Origin: Kurthia sibirica
GTDB taxonomy: Bacteria > Bacillota > Bacilli > Bacillales_A > Planococcaceae
Assembly: GCF_003143975.1 (NCBI RefSeq)
Contig: NZ_QFVR01000002.1
Coordinates: forward strand, 124,001 to 188,000
Direction of reading: 5' to 3'
DNA: 64,000 nucleotides
Within the stretch, counting starts at the first letter, position 1. Each line of letters starts with the position of its first letter. Shown here one piece after another: positions 62,666 through 64,000 of the stretch. A program made the translations under genes and the position numbers. The notes under the pieces are model-generated. The model ran no database searches, was not told the origin of the DNA, and saw nothing but the letters and a program-made list of their open reading frames with translations.

Positions 62666-64000
62666 CTAAAGTTGAAATTGTGCTTCGTGAAGACGACTAT
62701 AATCACCACCTAAGCGCAATAATTCATCGTGTGTCCCCTGTTGTTCTATGCCATTTTTTGTCACAACAATGATACGATCAACATGACGAATCGTTGCGAG
62801 ACGATGTGCGATGATTAAAGTAGTGCGACCATGTGATAATTTACTCAGAGCAAGCTGAATTGCCGCCTCTGTTTCTGTATCAAGTGCAGATGTAGCTTCA
62901 TCTAAAATTAAAATAGGAGGATTTTTCAAAAACATACGTGCGATCGATAAACGTTGTTTTTGGCCACCAGATAATTTGACACCTCGCTCACCAATCAGCG
63001 TATCCATACCATTTGGCTGTGCTAAAATTAGTTCTTCGAGCTGTGCTTGACGTGCTGCTTGCCAAATTTCATCGCGTGTTGCATCCAATTTGCCATATGC
63101 AATATTTTCCTGAATTGACCCATCAAACAAAAACACATCTTGTTGTACGATACCGATTTGCTGTCGCAAAGATTGCTGTGTCATGTCCCGTATATCAATG
63201 CCATCAATTGTAATAGAACCTTCTGTTACATCATAAAAACGTGGCAATAAACTACAAATTGTCGTTTTCCCTCCTCCTGAAGGACCAACAAAAGCTACAG
63301 ATTGACCTTGTTTAATAGCAAAGCTACACTCAGTCAAAATATTTTTGTCATCTGTATAACCAAAAGTCACATTATTGTAAGCAATATCACCATGAAGTGT
63401 CTCAACTTCACGTGCATCTTTGGCATCTGGGACATCTTGTGCTGTTTCAAGTAAATTTATAAAACGCTTAAAACCAGCAATCCCTTTTGGATACGTTTCA
63501 ATAACCGCATTTATTTGATTAATTGGCCCAACAAAAATGGCAGATAATAAAATGAATGCCATAAATTCACCAAAAGTCATCTTCCCCTCAATGACAAACC
63601 ATGTACCACATGCCAAAACAAAAATGGATACAGCTTTGATTAAGAAATGACTAATCGCAGCGTTCCATGCCATCACTTTGTATGCGACAAGCTTCGTCGT
63701 ACGAAAACGTTCATTGTTGACACTAAATTGAGCTATTTCATGATTTTCATTTGAAAATGCTTTAACAACACGAATACCGCTAACATTATTGGCAACACGC
63801 GCATTAAAATCAGCAATATCTTTGAAAAAACGATCGAATGTTTTTGCCATTTTTCGACTGAAAAAAATGGATAAAACAATTAAAAATGGGATAACAATAA
63901 AAGTAAGGATTGCTAGTTGTGGATTGATCATCATCATTAAACTAAAGGCTCCAATTAGTGTCATAAAGGCGATGAACAAATCTTCTGGTCCATGATGGGC
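62666..64000 (-). CDS. ABC exporter-type half-transporter, N-terminus cut by window end
   Basis: At least 444 residues of an ABC-B type protein are present. The C-terminal part of the membrane domain (about the first 180 residues in view, with FFSRKMAKTFDRFFKDIADF) is followed by the ATPase domain. Walker A is VGPSGGGKTT, the Q-loop QQDVFLFDGS, the signature LSGGQKQRLS, Walker B ILILDEATSALD and the H-loop IIAHRLAT. The reading frame stays open to base 64000, so the TTG at 63979 is not a start. It precedes the siderophore ATPase by 12 nt. It could be an ordinary exporter or, like IrtAB/YbtPQ, an exporter-fold siderophore importer. Confidence 0.85.
   Translation of the reverse strand, partial: AHHGPEDLFIAFMTLIGAFSLMMMINPQLAILTFIVIPFLIVLSIFFSRKMAKTFDRFFKDIADFNARVANNVSGIRVVKAFSNENHEIAQFSVNNERFRTTKLVAYKVMAWNAAISHFLIKAVSIFVLACGTWFVIEGKMTFGEFMAFILLSAIFVGPINQINAVIETYPKGIAGFKRFINLLETAQDVPDAKDAREVETLHGDIAYNNVTFGYTDDKNILTECSFAIKQGQSVAFVGPSGGGKTTICSLLPRFYDVTEGSITIDGIDIRDMTQQSLRQQIGIVQQDVFLFDGSIQENIAYGKLDATRDEIWQAARQAQLEELILAQPNGMDTLIGERGVKLSGGQKQRLSIARMFLKNPPILILDEATSALDTETEAAIQLALSKLSHGRTTLIIAHRLATIRHVDRIIVVTKNGIEQQGTHDELLRLGGDYSRLHEAQFQL

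Noticed and set aside
1-64000. Insertion sequences, prophage, tRNA, rRNA or toxin-antitoxin modules
   Set aside because: No transposase, integrase, tail or capsid motifs, no tRNA cloverleaf sequence or rRNA stretch was recognised on reading both strands.

Overview
The window looks like a chromosomal segment from a low-GC Gram-positive bacterium of the Bacillales, most like the Planococcaceae/Caryophanaceae (Kurthia, Lysinibacillus or Solibacillus relatives). The grounds are AT-rich DNA, strong AGGAGG-type ribosome binding sites with frequent TTG/GTG starts, an Asp23/AmaP operon, MprF, a sortase-anchored LPXTG adhesin, lipoproteins, an M-box riboswitch, a 6S-like RNA and a Bacillus-type parS site. 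The genus is an inference. I see no rRNA, tRNA, CRISPR array, transposase or prophage. The parS match at 44035-44050 suggests the segment lies in the origin-proximal part of the chromosome.

Layout. 1-4.2 kb: a secreted protein, the amaP-DUF2273-asp23 envelope-stress operon and a large unknown membrane protein. 4.3-7.2 kb: yhhN-pepT-DMT exporter. 7.2-10 kb: an intergenic repeat, a Fur-box-controlled FhuF-like ferric reductase and mntH. 10-14.3 kb: nucleoside hydrolase, GNAT and an enolase-superfamily enzyme facing a divergent regulator. 14.3-17.5 kb: arsR-arsB and nhaC. 18-22.2 kb: mprF-amidohydrolase and an XRE regulator. 22.5-28 kb: a MecA-type penicillin-binding protein, two HAD phosphatases, small membrane proteins, an HD-domain nucleotidase and the 6S-like RNA. 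28.6-33.7 kb: an operon of DUF4822 lipoprotein, sensor kinase, response regulator and ankyrin lipoprotein, then a lipoprotein nuclease. 33.9-40 kb: cupin, GAF-PucR regulator, M20 hydrolase and an AbgT transporter. 40-48 kb: Cna_B adhesin, parS, MMPL exporter and GNAT. 48-55.8 kb: an IclR-controlled catabolic cluster. 55.8-59.3 kb: M-box, a small ORF and mgtA. 59.3-64 kb: ferredoxin-NADP reductase and siderophore ABC genes, cut by the window end.

The best candidate for an undescribed system is 48.1-55.8 kb. Two diverged aspartase/fumarase-superfamily lyases flank an aldehyde dehydrogenase and a zinc alcohol dehydrogenase in one operon. That operon is divergent from an IclR regulator and an MFS importer. 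Both lyases carry substitutions at positions that bind substrate in true aspartases, and the second also lost the Asn of its Ser-Thr-Asn-Asp motif. The same pair of operator-like sequences, 20-21 bp apart, lies just downstream of the predicted transcription starts of both the lyase operon and the MFS gene. The IclR gene itself looks leaderless. Substrate unknown.

Metal handling is a second theme: a Fur box before fhuF, a candidate MntR box before mntH, an M-box before mgtA, the siderophore ABC genes and arsRB. Starts were moved from the longest ORF whenever a clear ribosome binding site pointed to an internal codon; each case is noted.
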